Assembly (NCBI GenBank): GCA_000381565.1
Contig: KB906725.1
Coordinates: 2,465,093 to 2,529,092 of the forward strand
DNA length: 64,000 bases
Direction of reading: 5' to 3'
Source of the DNA: Oxalobacteraceae bacterium AB_14
GTDB taxonomy: Bacteria > Pseudomonadota > Gammaproteobacteria > Burkholderiales > Burkholderiaceae_D
Shown here: positions 17,306-25,459 of the stretch, in pieces
How the letters are laid out: each line of letters begins with the position of its first letter
Position numbering within the stretch: the first letter of the stretch is position 1
Notes under the pieces: model-generated
Told to the model about the DNA's origin: nothing
Database searches by the model: none
What the model saw: the letters and a program-made list of their open reading frames with translations, nothing else
Translations under genes and position numbers: made by a program

Positions 17306-19390
17306 ATGGTCGCGCATCCCGTCTCCGATTTCCTGAGCAACAGCGCGGCCTTGTGCGACGCGGTGTTGCGCTTGCGCGGAGCGGCGCTGGCCGAGGAGCT
17401 GGGGCGCATCGTCCGCAGCGTGATGAACAGTCCGCTGGGCGAATTCCTGCCGGCCGACACCCACGCCATGCTGCTCAAGCCGCCGGTGATCGAAGTGCTG
17501 GCCGCCAACGACGACGCGGTGCCCAGCCTGACCCAGGACATCCTGTTCGACGACGAATATTTCGGCCGCTTCGTGGTGTCCGGGCGCGAGCGCTACAGCT
17601 CACTCGACCGCGAACACCTGGCCAGCCTGGCCAACCTGGCCGGCAGCGTGCTGCAGGTGCATGCGCTGGCGCAGCGCTCCAGCCACGCCTACGTGCAGGT
17701 GGAGTCGCAGCTGCAGCACCAGGCGCAGATCCTCGACCACATCCACGAGTCGGTGCTGACCATGGACATGAGCGGCTTCATCATCAGCTGGAACAAGGGC
17801 GCCGAGCGCCTGTTCGGCTACAGCTCGGTGGAAGCGGTGGGGCGCAACATCCTGTTCCTGTACGACGACGAGGACGAGAGTTTCGACGACACCTTCCTCG
17901 AGCAGGGCGGGCGCCTGATGGAAGTGCGGCGCAAGAAGAAATCCGGCGAAGTGTTCTGGGCCAGCCTGTCGCTGTCGCCGCTGCACGACATCAACGACCG
18001 CGCCATCGGCCTGATCGCCTACCTGACCGACATCACCGAACGCAAGATGGCGGAAGAGCGCATCCACCACCTGGCCTACTACGACGCGCTGACCAACCTG
18101 CCGAACCGCTCGCTGCTGACCAAGCTGGTCGACCAGGCCCTGACGGTGGCCCAGCGCAGCAAGCTGCACGGTTGCGTGCTGTTCATCGACCTCAACCGCT
18201 TCAAGCTGATCAACGACACCCTGGGGCGCAAGATCGGCGACGAGCTGTTGTGCGAGGTGGCGCGCCGCTTCCGCGCCGTGCTGCGCGACCAGGACCTGGT
18301 GGCGCGGCTGGGCGGCGACGAATTCGCCGTCGGCCTGTTCGACATCGGCCAGCATTTCGAGGCCAGCATGGTGGCGCAAAAGCTGCTGGGCACCTTGAAC
18401 GCGCCCATCCTGATCGACGGCCACGACCTGCGCGTGGGCGGCAGCATCGGCATCAGCGTCTATCCGCAGGACGGCGGCGACGCCGAGACCCTGCTGCGGC
18501 TGGCCGACATCGCCATGTACCGCGCCAAGCAGGAAGGCGGGGCGGAAGGCGACCACGTCGCGTTCTACAGCCAGGACATGAACCAGGGCATGCAGGAGCG
18601 CATGCGGATCGAGACGGGGCTGCGCCACGCGCTGGGCCACGGCGAGCTGTTGCTGCACTACCAGCCCAAGTTCTGCATCGACAACGGCAAGATCATCGGC
18701 GCCGAGGCGCTGGTGCGCTGGCGCCATCCGGTGCGCGGCCTGGTGCCGCCGATCGAGTTCATTCCGCTGGCCGAGGCCACCGGCTTGGTGGTGCAGGTCG
18801 GCGAATGGGTGCTGGAAGCGGCCTGCGCGCAGGCCAAACTGTGGAAGGACGCGGGGCTGCCGCCGATACGGCTGGCGGTCAACGTGTCGGCGCGCGAGTT
18901 CACCTCGGCCTTGCCGGGACGGGTGCAGGAGACGCTGACGCGCTACGGGCTGGAGCCGACGTGGCTGGAGCTGGAGATCACCGAAAGCACGCTGATGCAC
19001 AACATCGACCGCGTGATCGGCATCATGGACCGCATCACGGCGCTGGGCGTGACCTTGTCGCTGGACGATTTCGGCACCGGCTATTCGAGCTTGTCGTATC
19101 TGAAGCGCTTCCCGATCGACACCTTGAAGATCGACCGCTCGTTCACCATCGGCATCCCGGGCGACGCCAACGACTGCGCGATCGCCAACACCATCATCAG
19201 CATTGCGCAGCAGCTCAAGCACAAAGTCATCGCCGAGGGGGTGGAGACGGTCGAGCAGCTGGCCTTCCTGAAGAATTCGGGCTGCGACGAGGTGCAGGGT
19301 TATCTGTTCTCGCGGCCGCTGGAAGCGGAAGCGTTCGAGCAGGCGCTGCGCGAGAACTGGACGCCGGGTCAGGCCAGCCGGGCCGCCTGA
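17306..19390 (+). CDS. PAS-GGDEF-EAL c-di-GMP turnover protein
   Basis: 694 residues: an N-terminal GAF-like region (about 10-125), PAS (about 135-248), GGDEF (336-340 in ARLGGDEFAV) and EAL (467-469 in AEALVRW). An RDQD motif sits exactly five residues before GGDEF, the product-inhibition I-site. The EAL domain keeps LDDFGTGYSS and the DTLKIDRSF block. Both enzymatic halves therefore look functional. No membrane segment, so cytoplasmic. It lies 3 bp after the EAL-HDOD gene; the two probably work together. Confidence 0.93.
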   Translation: MVAHPVSDFLSNSAALCDAVLRLRGAALAEELGRIVRSVMNSPLGEFLPADTHAMLLKPPVIEVLAANDDAVPSLTQDILFDDEYFGRFVVSGRERYSSLDREHLASLANLAGSVLQVHALAQRSSHAYVQVESQLQHQAQILDHIHESVLTMDMSGFIISWNKGAERLFGYSSVEAVGRNILFLYDDEDESFDDTFLEQGGRLMEVRRKKKSGEVFWASLSLSPLHDINDRAIGLIAYLTDITERKMAEERIHHLAYYDALTNLPNRSLLTKLVDQALTVAQRSKLHGCVLFIDLNRFKLINDTLGRKIGDELLCEVARRFRAVLRDQDLVARLGGDEFAVGLFDIGQHFEASMVAQKLLGTLNAPILIDGHDLRVGGSIGISVYPQDGGDAETLLRLADIAMYRAKQEGGAEGDHVAFYSQDMNQGMQERMRIETGLRHALGHGELLLHYQPKFCIDNGKIIGAEALVRWRHPVRGLVPPIEFIPLAEATGLVVQVGEWVLEAACAQAKLWKDAGLPPIRLAVNVSAREFTSALPGRVQETLTRYGLEPTWLELEITESTLMHNIDRVIGIMDRITALGVTLSLDDFGTGYSSLSYLKRFPIDTLKIDRSFTIGIPGDANDCAIANTIISIAQQLKHKVIAEGVETVEQLAFLKNSGCDEVQGYLFSRPLEAEAFEQALRENWTPGQASRAA

Positions 19391-19405
19391 ACAAGGTGTA
19401 TGGAC

Positions 19406-19440
19406 GAAAAAAAAACAGACCGCGAGGCCTGGTTTTTTTT
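19406..19440. terminator. Imperfect rho-independent terminator
   Basis: A run of nine A's, then CAGACC-GCGA-GGCCTGG and eight T's. The stem contains one or two mismatches. The A and T tracts on the two sides could let it serve both the GGDEF-EAL gene and the convergent PEP-CTERM gene. Confidence 0.65.
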
Positions 19441-19475
19441 CGCTGGTGCCGGACGCCATCGGCGCCGGCGGAGCA

Positions 19476-19979
19476 TTATGCCTTGCGGCGGCGCGCCATG
19501 AAGCCTACCAGGCCCAGGCCGGCGATCATCATCGCATAGGTTTCTGGTTCCGGCACCGGGGTGGCGATCAACGACAGCGAGCCGACGAAGCCTTGGGTGT
19601 TGCCCAGTGGTGTGCCGGTCACGACGATGTGGTGCAGCGTGCTGGTCAGCGCCGGCAGGGTCAGCAGCCAGTAGTCGGCGCCGTTGTTGCCGATTTTGGT
19701 ATTCACCAGTGGGAAGAAGTTGATGTTATCCAGCTTCACGCCGGTGACATTGTAGCCTGCACCACCGGTGAAGTTGGCCGATACCTGGCCGAAGAAACTG
19801 CCGGCGTTGGCGAAGTTGGTCAGATCCAGATCAAAGGTGTTGGACGCTGCGGCGCCGGCGAAGGTGCCGGAGAACGAATTGGGCCCCACCGCTGGAGTCA
19901 GGATGATGGCGGTGTTGGCCGAAGCAACTGCGGAAGCAACCAGCAGCGATGCCGCCAGGATGGTGGATTTAAAGTTCAT
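19476..19979 (-). CDS. PEP-CTERM sorting domain protein
   Basis: 167 residues with a Sec signal peptide (MNFKSTILAASLLVASAVASA), a beta-rich middle (TFDLDLTNF resembles the FxDxF subgroup) and a C-terminal sorting signal: VPEPETYAMM, hydrophobic helix, then ARRRKA. Exosortase/archaeosortase systems recognise this tail for surface export, usually with exopolysaccharide. No exosortase gene is in the window. Single gene, convergent with the GGDEF-EAL protein. The ~290 bp upstream up to the tRNA are AT-rich leader and hold no other gene I can recognise. Confidence 0.9.
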   Translation of the reverse strand: MNFKSTILAASLLVASAVASANTAIILTPAVGPNSFSGTFAGAAASNTFDLDLTNFANAGSFFGQVSANFTGGAGYNVTGVKLDNINFFPLVNTKIGNNGADYWLLTLPALTSTLHHIVVTGTPLGNTQGFVGSLSLIATPVPEPETYAMMIAGLGLVGFMARRRKA

Positions 19980-20249
19980 AGGTTCCCGTCAATACTGTTG
20001 GGTTAGAAGGCGATAAATTCCCGCAAGGAGCTATTTCTCAGGGGGGGAATAGTTTCATTTAATCATGAGTTCCCATGGTATCGAAGTCAAGCAAATATAG
20101 CAACTTGTTTTTCAAAAAAAACAACTGTAGTGTAAATTTGAAACTTTTTTTGATTGTTGTGGCGGGGCGGGGATGCCGGTCGTCATGTGCTGCCGGCGAG
20201 GCGATACAGCGACGTGAGGGTTTTGGCACCCAGTCGAAGGTGAAATCTG

Positions 20250-20255
20250 TATAAT
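20250..20255 (+). promoter_or_regulatory. -10 element of the tRNA-Ser promoter
   Basis: A consensus TATAAT lies 12 bp before the first base of tRNA-Ser. A TTGGCA upstream is spaced 21 bp away, longer than ideal, so the -35 element is uncertain. Confidence 0.6.
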
Positions 20256-20267
20256 GCTGCACACTTA

Positions 20268-20357
20268 GGAAGCGTGGCCGAGTGGTTGAAGGCACTAGTC
20301 TTGAAAACTAGCGACGGGTTAAACTGTTCGTGAGTTCGAATCTCACCGCTTCCGCCA
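20268..20357 (+). tRNA. tRNA-Ser (anticodon UGA), CCA encoded
   Basis: A 90-nt class II tRNA: acceptor stem GGAAGCG pairs with CGCTTCC; anticodon stem CTAGT/ACTAG encloses loop CTTGAAA, giving anticodon UGA; there is a long variable arm; the T-arm contains GTTCGAATC; discriminator G then CCA at 20355-20357. Confidence 0.96.
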
Positions 20358-20472
20358 GGAAATAAAAAAACGCCAGCCAGAACGCGCTCAAGATCGCGGT
20401 CGGTGCTGGCGTTTTTTTATTTCCTGGCGGAAGCGAGCAGGGTGCCTGCGCACCCTGCGTGTGAGATTCGAA
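20335..20472. repeat. Inverted partial copy of the tRNA-Ser 3' end
   Basis: 31 bp spanning the tRNA 3' acceptor strand, CCA and following A-tract (20347-20377) recur perfectly in reverse complement at 20405-20435. The T-arm segment TTCGAATCTCAC (20335-20346) recurs in reverse at 20461-20472. The two matching parts of the second arm are separated by a 25-bp insert that is itself a hairpin. So 43 of the bases at the tRNA end are mirrored. Confidence 0.9.
20363..20419 (+). terminator. Terminator after tRNA-Ser
   Basis: The central part of the inverted repeat, seven A's + CGCCAGC, a 27-base loop, and GCTGGCG + seven T's, forms a stem ending in a U-tract. It can act as an intrinsic terminator in either direction. 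Confidence 0.7.
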
Positions 20473-20553
20473 GGGCATGGCCCTGCAGGGCCATCCCGCT
20501 CCGAATCGCGCGAGGCTGCCGCTGCGCGGCAGCCTCGCGCGCCGAAGGCGCGC
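20437..20553. repeat. Chain of four adjacent perfect hairpins
   Basis: In succession: GCAGGGTGC/GCACCCTGC (20437-20458); the 18-bp perfect palindrome ATGGCCCTGCAGGGCCAT (20477-20494); a 16-bp stem with a 3-base loop (20507-20541, arm GCGCGAGGCTGCCGC); and GCGCGCC-GAA-GGCGCGC (20537-20553), which overlaps the previous one. No reading frame here looks coding. Confidence 0.85.
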
Positions 20554-20660
20554 GTTCAGCACCCACTGACTCTCAAGACGAGCAGGCCGGCGGGTCGGTG
20601 AGGTTGCAGAGCAAGCCGTGAAGCTCGTTGGCGCCCGGTATTTGACGAGCAACTTCCGGC

Positions 20661-20790
20661 CAGAAGGTGCTCGGCGTCGAGCGCTTCGACCGCCAATGCA
20701 CCCGTCCGGAAAACGGATCATGCGCTTGCCGCAGGAAGACTTCTGCCTGGCCCTCGGCGTACCGTCGCAGTTGAAGTACGAGGGCGACGG
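20661..20790 (+). pseudogene. Remnant of a hipA-type kinase gene
   Basis: Two HipA landmarks survive in different frames. LGVERFDRQ is read at about 20670-20696. The downstream block MRLPQEDFCLALGVPSQ followed by KYEGDGGP is read from 20720 in a shifted frame. In intact HipA toxins these blocks are contiguous in one frame (VERFDR...RLHQEDFCQALG...KYE.DGGP). Everything before and after is missing, and no HipB partner is present. The fragment ends against the stop of the divergent-strand efflux channel gene. Confidence 0.75.
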
Positions 20791-20799
20791 CGGGCCGCC

Positions 20800-22062
20800 T
20801 CAGTCGATCGCCCACAGCGCATGTGCGTCAAGCTGCACCCTTGCGCTGGCGGCGACGGCCGCGATCCGTGCCATCTGGGCGGCCAGCGACGCTTCCAGCG
20901 CGAGGCGGCGGCTCATCAAGGCGTCGGCCAAGGTGCACTCGTTTGCTCTATAGCCCAGTTCCATCAGGCGGGCCTGGCGGACGCTTTGCTGTTCGACAGC
21001 GCTCAGACTGGTCCAAACCTGGTAGGTGTATTCCTGGTCGCTTACGGCCCGCTGTGCTGCAAGCAATACCTTGGTTCTTACCTGCGCCACCCGTTCATCG
21101 GCCATCCGGGCCCGCAGGTGGGCCGCAGAACTCTCGGCGCTGCGCGCGCCACCCGGCAAGGCGAAGGACAAGGTGAGGCCGATGGTGCGTTCCTGGCCGG
21201 CGCGTTCGCGACCGGCACGCAGCGCAATCGTCGGATCTGGCATGCGCTCGCTGGCACTGCGTTTTGCCTTCAATCCGTACCACTGGGCCTCGACCTGTGC
21301 CAGTTCAAGCTCATGGTTGTCATCCAGGATACGAGCGAGCTGATCCGGCCGCTTCAATTGCATGGGGAGCGGATCGGGGACCTGGGCGAGCTGCGGAGCC
21401 GGCAGACCGGGATAGTTGGTGGACAACCAGGTGAGCGCATGGTCAAGCTGTTGCCCGGCCTGCTCAATCAGCGCGTCGGCACGTTTCAGTTCGGTGTCGG
21501 CCTGCATCAATTCAAGCGCGGCGCCGTCGCCGGCCTTCACGCGCAATTCGGCGACCGACCTGAGCTGCTTGATCAAAGCGTGCTGATCCCTTAGCCGGTC
21601 CAGCGTGGCTTGCGCCTTCAGCGCGTCAAACCAGTCCTGCATCAGCGACCGTCCGGCCTCATGCCAGACGTCGGCCCGTTGTGCCTGCGCCAACGCCAGC
21701 CCCTTCTCGCCCAGCGCGCGATCCTGCCCGGCTTTGCCAAACCAGCGTATGCTGCGTTCGAGCATCAGCTCCTGCTCGCGATAGCGTTCTCCATCGAGCA
21801 CGCTGCGCTGGCTTATGCCACCCCTTACCAGCCATTCGCCAGGGCCGGCGGCCAGTTTCGCTTGCTCCGCGCCGGCTAGCTCATTGTTGAGGTCGCCGAT
21901 CCGCAGTTGCGGCAGTTGCGACAGCGTGCGCCTGACGGTTTGCTCCGGAGGCAAGCCGAACAAGTGCTCGCCGGCGAGCGGCAGGGCCGCTCCGCTGGCC
22001 CAGGCATCGGCGTTTCCCAGCGCCGCCACGGCCAATACCAGTCTGGCAAGGTGGAACTTCAT
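20800..22062 (-). CDS. TolC-family outer-membrane channel of a metal RND efflux system
   Basis: 420 residues from ATG 22062 (signal peptide MKFHLARLVLAVAALGNADAWA); the frame is open 22 codons further, but that extension has no export signal. Two long helical repeats typical of OEP proteins (QADTELKRADALIEQAGQQLDHA; IGLTLSFALPGGARSAE) resemble CzcC/CusC. It forms the outer-membrane exit duct. Last gene of the operon; its ATG overlaps the DUF3240 stop (ATGA). Confidence 0.88.
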   Translation of the reverse strand: MKFHLARLVLAVAALGNADAWASGAALPLAGEHLFGLPPEQTVRRTLSQLPQLRIGDLNNELAGAEQAKLAAGPGEWLVRGGISQRSVLDGERYREQELMLERSIRWFGKAGQDRALGEKGLALAQAQRADVWHEAGRSLMQDWFDALKAQATLDRLRDQHALIKQLRSVAELRVKAGDGAALELMQADTELKRADALIEQAGQQLDHALTWLSTNYPGLPAPQLAQVPDPLPMQLKRPDQLARILDDNHELELAQVEAQWYGLKAKRSASERMPDPTIALRAGRERAGQERTIGLTLSFALPGGARSAESSAAHLRARMADERVAQVRTKVLLAAQRAVSDQEYTYQVWTSLSAVEQQSVRQARLMELGYRANECTLADALMSRRLALEASLAAQMARIAAVAASARVQLDAHALWAID

Positions 22063-22379
22063 GCGAGCCTCCCACATGCGCTTAATGGACTGAGCCAATA
22101 CGTCACCTCGGGGCTGGGAATCTCGCAAGCCAAGGCTTCGAGCAAGAGCAAGAGATCGGCGCCGACGCCGGCGACCAGAACCAGCTTGCGGCCGCTGCGG
22201 CCCTGCACCAATTCCATCGGCGACTGCAGCACGGCGCCTTGCCCCATGCCCTGCGCTGCCAGCACGGAAAAGCCCGTCGCCCAGGCCGGGTGCAATAACA
22301 GAAAGTCGAGTACGTCCTCTTCGAGGCCGACAGGAATGGCCAGCGTGAGCAAGCTGTCGTTGGAGAATTTTTTTAGCAT
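22059..22379 (-). CDS. DUF3240 family protein
   Basis: 106 residues. LLTLAIPVGLEEDVLDFLLLHP, QVQGRSGRKLVL-like block (VQGRSGRKLVLVAG) and the end VTYWLSPLSACGRL match DUF3240, a small cytoplasmic ferredoxin-like protein found inside heavy-metal RND operons. Function unknown; context suggests metal sensing or pump modulation. It overlaps the pump gene by 7 bp and the channel gene by 4 bp. Confidence 0.85.
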   Translation of the reverse strand: MLKKFSNDSLLTLAIPVGLEEDVLDFLLLHPAWATGFSVLAAQGMGQGAVLQSPMELVQGRSGRKLVLVAGVGADLLLLLEALACEIPSPEVTYWLSPLSACGRLA

Positions 22380-25300
22380 GATGGGTCCGCCTGGGAAATT
22401 GCCGCGCGCTTGACGCCGAAGCGGCGGAAGAGCAGGGGCAGGAGTATCAAGGTCAATACGGTCGCGCTGAGCAGGCCGCCGATCACCACGATCGCCAGCG
22501 GCTTCTGAATTTCCGAGCCGGGGCCGGTGGCCAGCAGCAGCGGGACCAGGCCCAGGCCGGTAATGCAGGCGGTCATCATGACCGGCCGGAAACGCCGCAG
22601 CGCGCCCTGGCTCACCACCTCGGGCAGCGCCATGCCGCGCGCCACCAGTTGGTTGAAGCAGGTGATCATCACCAGGCCGTTGAGCACCGCAATGCCCATC
22701 AAGGCGATAAAGCCGACCGACGCGGGAACCGACAGGTACTCGCCGGTGACCGCGAGCGCCACCACGCCGCCGATCAGCGCAAACGGGATATTGACGAATA
22801 CCAGCAGCGCCTGCCGTATGCTGTGCAGCGTGCTGAACAGCAGCAGGAAAATCAGCGCCAGCGCCACCGGCACGACCAGCGCCAATCTGGCCGCAGCGCG
22901 TTGCTGATTTTCAAACTGCCCGCCCCAGCTCAGGCGATAAGCACCCGGAAGCTTGACTTTGCTGGCGACGGCGAGCTTGGCCTGGTCGACAAAACCGACC
23001 AGATCGCGGCCGCGGACATTGGCGCGCACCACGGCCAGGCGGCTGCTGTTTTCACGTTCAACTTTGACCGGACCGTCCACGTGGCGCAGCGTCGCCAGCT
23101 GGCTCAGCGGTACCGACTCAGCGTCGGCGAGCGGCAGGCGCAACTGCCCGAACAACTCGGATGAAAGTTGAAGTTGCTCGCTTCCGCGTATCAGCAGAGG
23201 CAGGCGCTTGCCGCCCTCGATCACCACGCCGGCCACGCGCCCCTCGATGAGCGTGCGCAGATCCGCCTGCACCTGCTCGGCGCTCAGGCCCAGATGGCCG
23301 GCAGCAACCCGGTCGATATCGACCTGCAGATACTGCACACCTTCGTTCTTCACGGTCAGTACATCCTCACTGCCCGGTATCGCCTGCACCACGTCGACAA
23401 TTTGCGCGGCCAGCCCTCCGAGCACCTTGGCGTCGGGGCCATAGACTTTAATCGCCAGATCGCCGCGTACGCCCGACAGCATCTCCGAGGTGCGCATTTC
23501 AATGGGCTGAGTGAAGCTGATGTTGACACCCGGGAAGTCAGCCGTCGCCTTGCGCAAGGCGTCGATCAAGTCTTCCTTGCGCTGGCTACGCCATTCCGAG
23601 CGCGGCTTGAGGACCAGGAAGGTGTCGGTCTCGTTCAAGCCCATCGGGTCCAGGCCGAGTTCATCCGATCCGAGCCTCGCCACGATGCGCCGCACCTCCG
23701 GCACCGCCTCCAGGATGCGGCGTTGTATCGCCATGTCGAGCCGTGCGGATTCGAGCAGATTCACCGACGGCAGCTTTTCGATCTGCATGATGATGTCGCC
23801 CTCGTCGAGCACCGGCATGAACGATTTCCCGACCACCATGAACAGGCCGATGGCGATGACCAAGGCGGCGACGGCACTGCCGGTCACCAGACGTTCGCGC
23901 CGCAGCGCGCGACTCAGCAAGGCTTGGTAGCCCGCCTCCATGCGCTGCACCAGACGCGGTGGCGGACCATGGTGCGCCTTGAGCAGCAGCGAGGACAACA
24001 CCGGAATCACGGTCAAGGACAGCAGCAGCGATGCCGCCAGCGCGAAGATGATGGTCAGCGCGACCGGCGCGAACAACTTGCCCTCCAGACCCTGCAGCGT
24101 CAGCAGGGGCAGGAAGACGATCATGATCACCACCATGCCCGCCGTCACCGGCACCGCCACTTCCCGCACCGCGCGGTAAATCACATGCAGCCGCGACATG
24201 CCCGGCTGGGCTTTGCCGCTGTGGGCCTCGATGTTTTCCACCACCACCACCGCCGCGTCGACCAGCATGCCGATGGCGATGGCCAGGCCGCCGAGCGACA
24301 TCAGGTTCGCGCTCAGTCCGTACTGGCGCATCAGCAGGAAGGTGCCCAGCGCCGACAGCGGCAAGATGCAGGCGACCACCAGCGCCGCGCGCAGGTTGCC
24401 GAGAAAGACATACAGCAGCAGCACCACCAGCAAGGTCGCTTCCAGCAAAGCCTTGGTGACCGTCTTGACAGCGCGCTCGACCAGATTGCCGCGATCGTAA
24501 AAGGCGCTGATGGTGGTGCCGGCCGGCAGCGAGCGGCCAATCTCGACCAGTCTGGCCCGCACCTGGTCAACGACGCTCTGGGCGTTGGCGCCGCGCACCG
24601 CCAGCACCAGCGCCTCAACCGCCTCGCCCTTGCCGTCCTGTGTCACCGCGCCATAGCGCGTCAGCTGGCCCAGGCGCACGGTGGCGACCTGGCCCACCGT
24701 CACGGCGGCGCCGCCGCGCTTGACGATCGCGATGGCGCCGACATCGGCGAGCGTCCGTATGCCCGAGTCGCTGCGGATGAGCAGGGATTCTTCGTTGTTG
24801 CCGAGCCTGCCAGCGCCGTCGCTGCGGTTATTGGCCTCCAGCGCTTGCTGCAACTGCGCCAGCGAAATGCGTCGCGCCGCCAGCGCGGCCAGATCGGGCA
24901 CCACTTCAAAGCTCTTGACCTGACCGCCCAGCGAGTTGACATCGGCCACGCCGGCGATGTTGCGCAGCTGCGGGCGGATCGTCCATTCCAGCAGCGTGCG
25001 CTTTTCCATCAACGACAGCGGCCCTTCAATGGTGAACATGAAGATTTCCCCCAGCGGGGTGGTGATCGGCGCCAAGCCACCGCTGACCGATGGCGGCAAG
25101 TCCTTGAGCGCCGAGGCCAGGCGTTCGCTGACCTGCTGGCGCGCCCAATAGACGTCGGTGCCGTCTTCAAAGTCCAGCGTAATGTCGGCGATCGCATATT
25201 TGGATTGCGAGCGCAGAACGGCCTGGCGCGGTATGCCCAACAGCTCCTGTTCAATCGGCGCGACGATGCGGGCCTCGACTTCTTCCGGCGTCATGCCCGG

Positions 25301-25459
25301 CGCCTTCAGTATCAACTTGACCTGGGTGCTGGAGACGTCCGGGAAGGCATCGATGGACAGTTCGCCGGCGGCCTTGATGCCTGCCGCCACCATCAACACC
25401 GTCAGCACCAGCACCAGTAGGCGCTGCGCCAGGGAGAGCGCGATCAGTCGGCCCAGCAT
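22373..25459 (-). CDS. Heavy-metal RND efflux pump (CzcA/CusA family)
   Basis: 1028 residues, full length for HME-RND. The N terminus (SIDAFPDVSSTQVKL, DFEDGTDVYWARQQV) and periplasmic EMRTSEMLSGVRGDLAIKVYG are CzcA-like. The TM4 signature is AIGMLVDAAVVVVEN, i.e. AIGx3DAA, rather than the DFGx3DGA of Co/Zn/Cd pumps; AIGx3DAA is seen in Cu/Ag pumps. It exports metal ions by proton antiport with adaptor and channel. Its start shares one base with the adaptor stop (TGATG). Metal specificity is uncertain. Confidence 0.92.
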   Translation of the reverse strand: MLGRLIALSLAQRLLVLVLTVLMVAAGIKAAGELSIDAFPDVSSTQVKLILKAPGMTPEEVEARIVAPIEQELLGIPRQAVLRSQSKYAIADITLDFEDGTDVYWARQQVSERLASALKDLPPSVSGGLAPITTPLGEIFMFTIEGPLSLMEKRTLLEWTIRPQLRNIAGVADVNSLGGQVKSFEVVPDLAALAARRISLAQLQQALEANNRSDGAGRLGNNEESLLIRSDSGIRTLADVGAIAIVKRGGAAVTVGQVATVRLGQLTRYGAVTQDGKGEAVEALVLAVRGANAQSVVDQVRARLVEIGRSLPAGTTISAFYDRGNLVERAVKTVTKALLEATLLVVLLLYVFLGNLRAALVVACILPLSALGTFLLMRQYGLSANLMSLGGLAIAIGMLVDAAVVVVENIEAHSGKAQPGMSRLHVIYRAVREVAVPVTAGMVVIMIVFLPLLTLQGLEGKLFAPVALTIIFALAASLLLSLTVIPVLSSLLLKAHHGPPPRLVQRMEAGYQALLSRALRRERLVTGSAVAALVIAIGLFMVVGKSFMPVLDEGDIIMQIEKLPSVNLLESARLDMAIQRRILEAVPEVRRIVARLGSDELGLDPMGLNETDTFLVLKPRSEWRSQRKEDLIDALRKATADFPGVNISFTQPIEMRTSEMLSGVRGDLAIKVYGPDAKVLGGLAAQIVDVVQAIPGSEDVLTVKNEGVQYLQVDIDRVAAGHLGLSAEQVQADLRTLIEGRVAGVVIEGGKRLPLLIRGSEQLQLSSELFGQLRLPLADAESVPLSQLATLRHVDGPVKVERENSSRLAVVRANVRGRDLVGFVDQAKLAVASKVKLPGAYRLSWGGQFENQQRAAARLALVVPVALALIFLLLFSTLHSIRQALLVFVNIPFALIGGVVALAVTGEYLSVPASVGFIALMGIAVLNGLVMITCFNQLVARGMALPEVVSQGALRRFRPVMMTACITGLGLVPLLLATGPGSEIQKPLAIVVIGGLLSATVLTLILLPLLFRRFGVKRAAISQADPSC

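Noticed and set aside
16312..19539. A 1075-codon open frame on the + strand overlapping the EAL-HDOD and GGDEF-EAL genes
   Set aside because: Arg/Ala/Gly-rich shadow frame typical of high-GC coding DNA; the other frame contains complete recognised domains.
20437..20553. Hairpin chain as a CRISPR array
   Set aside because: Units differ in sequence and length, there are no constant repeats or spacers, and no cas genes.
20308..20721. Open frame crossing tRNA-Ser and the hairpins
   Set aside because: It runs through a tRNA gene and perfect palindromes, without ribosome site or family.
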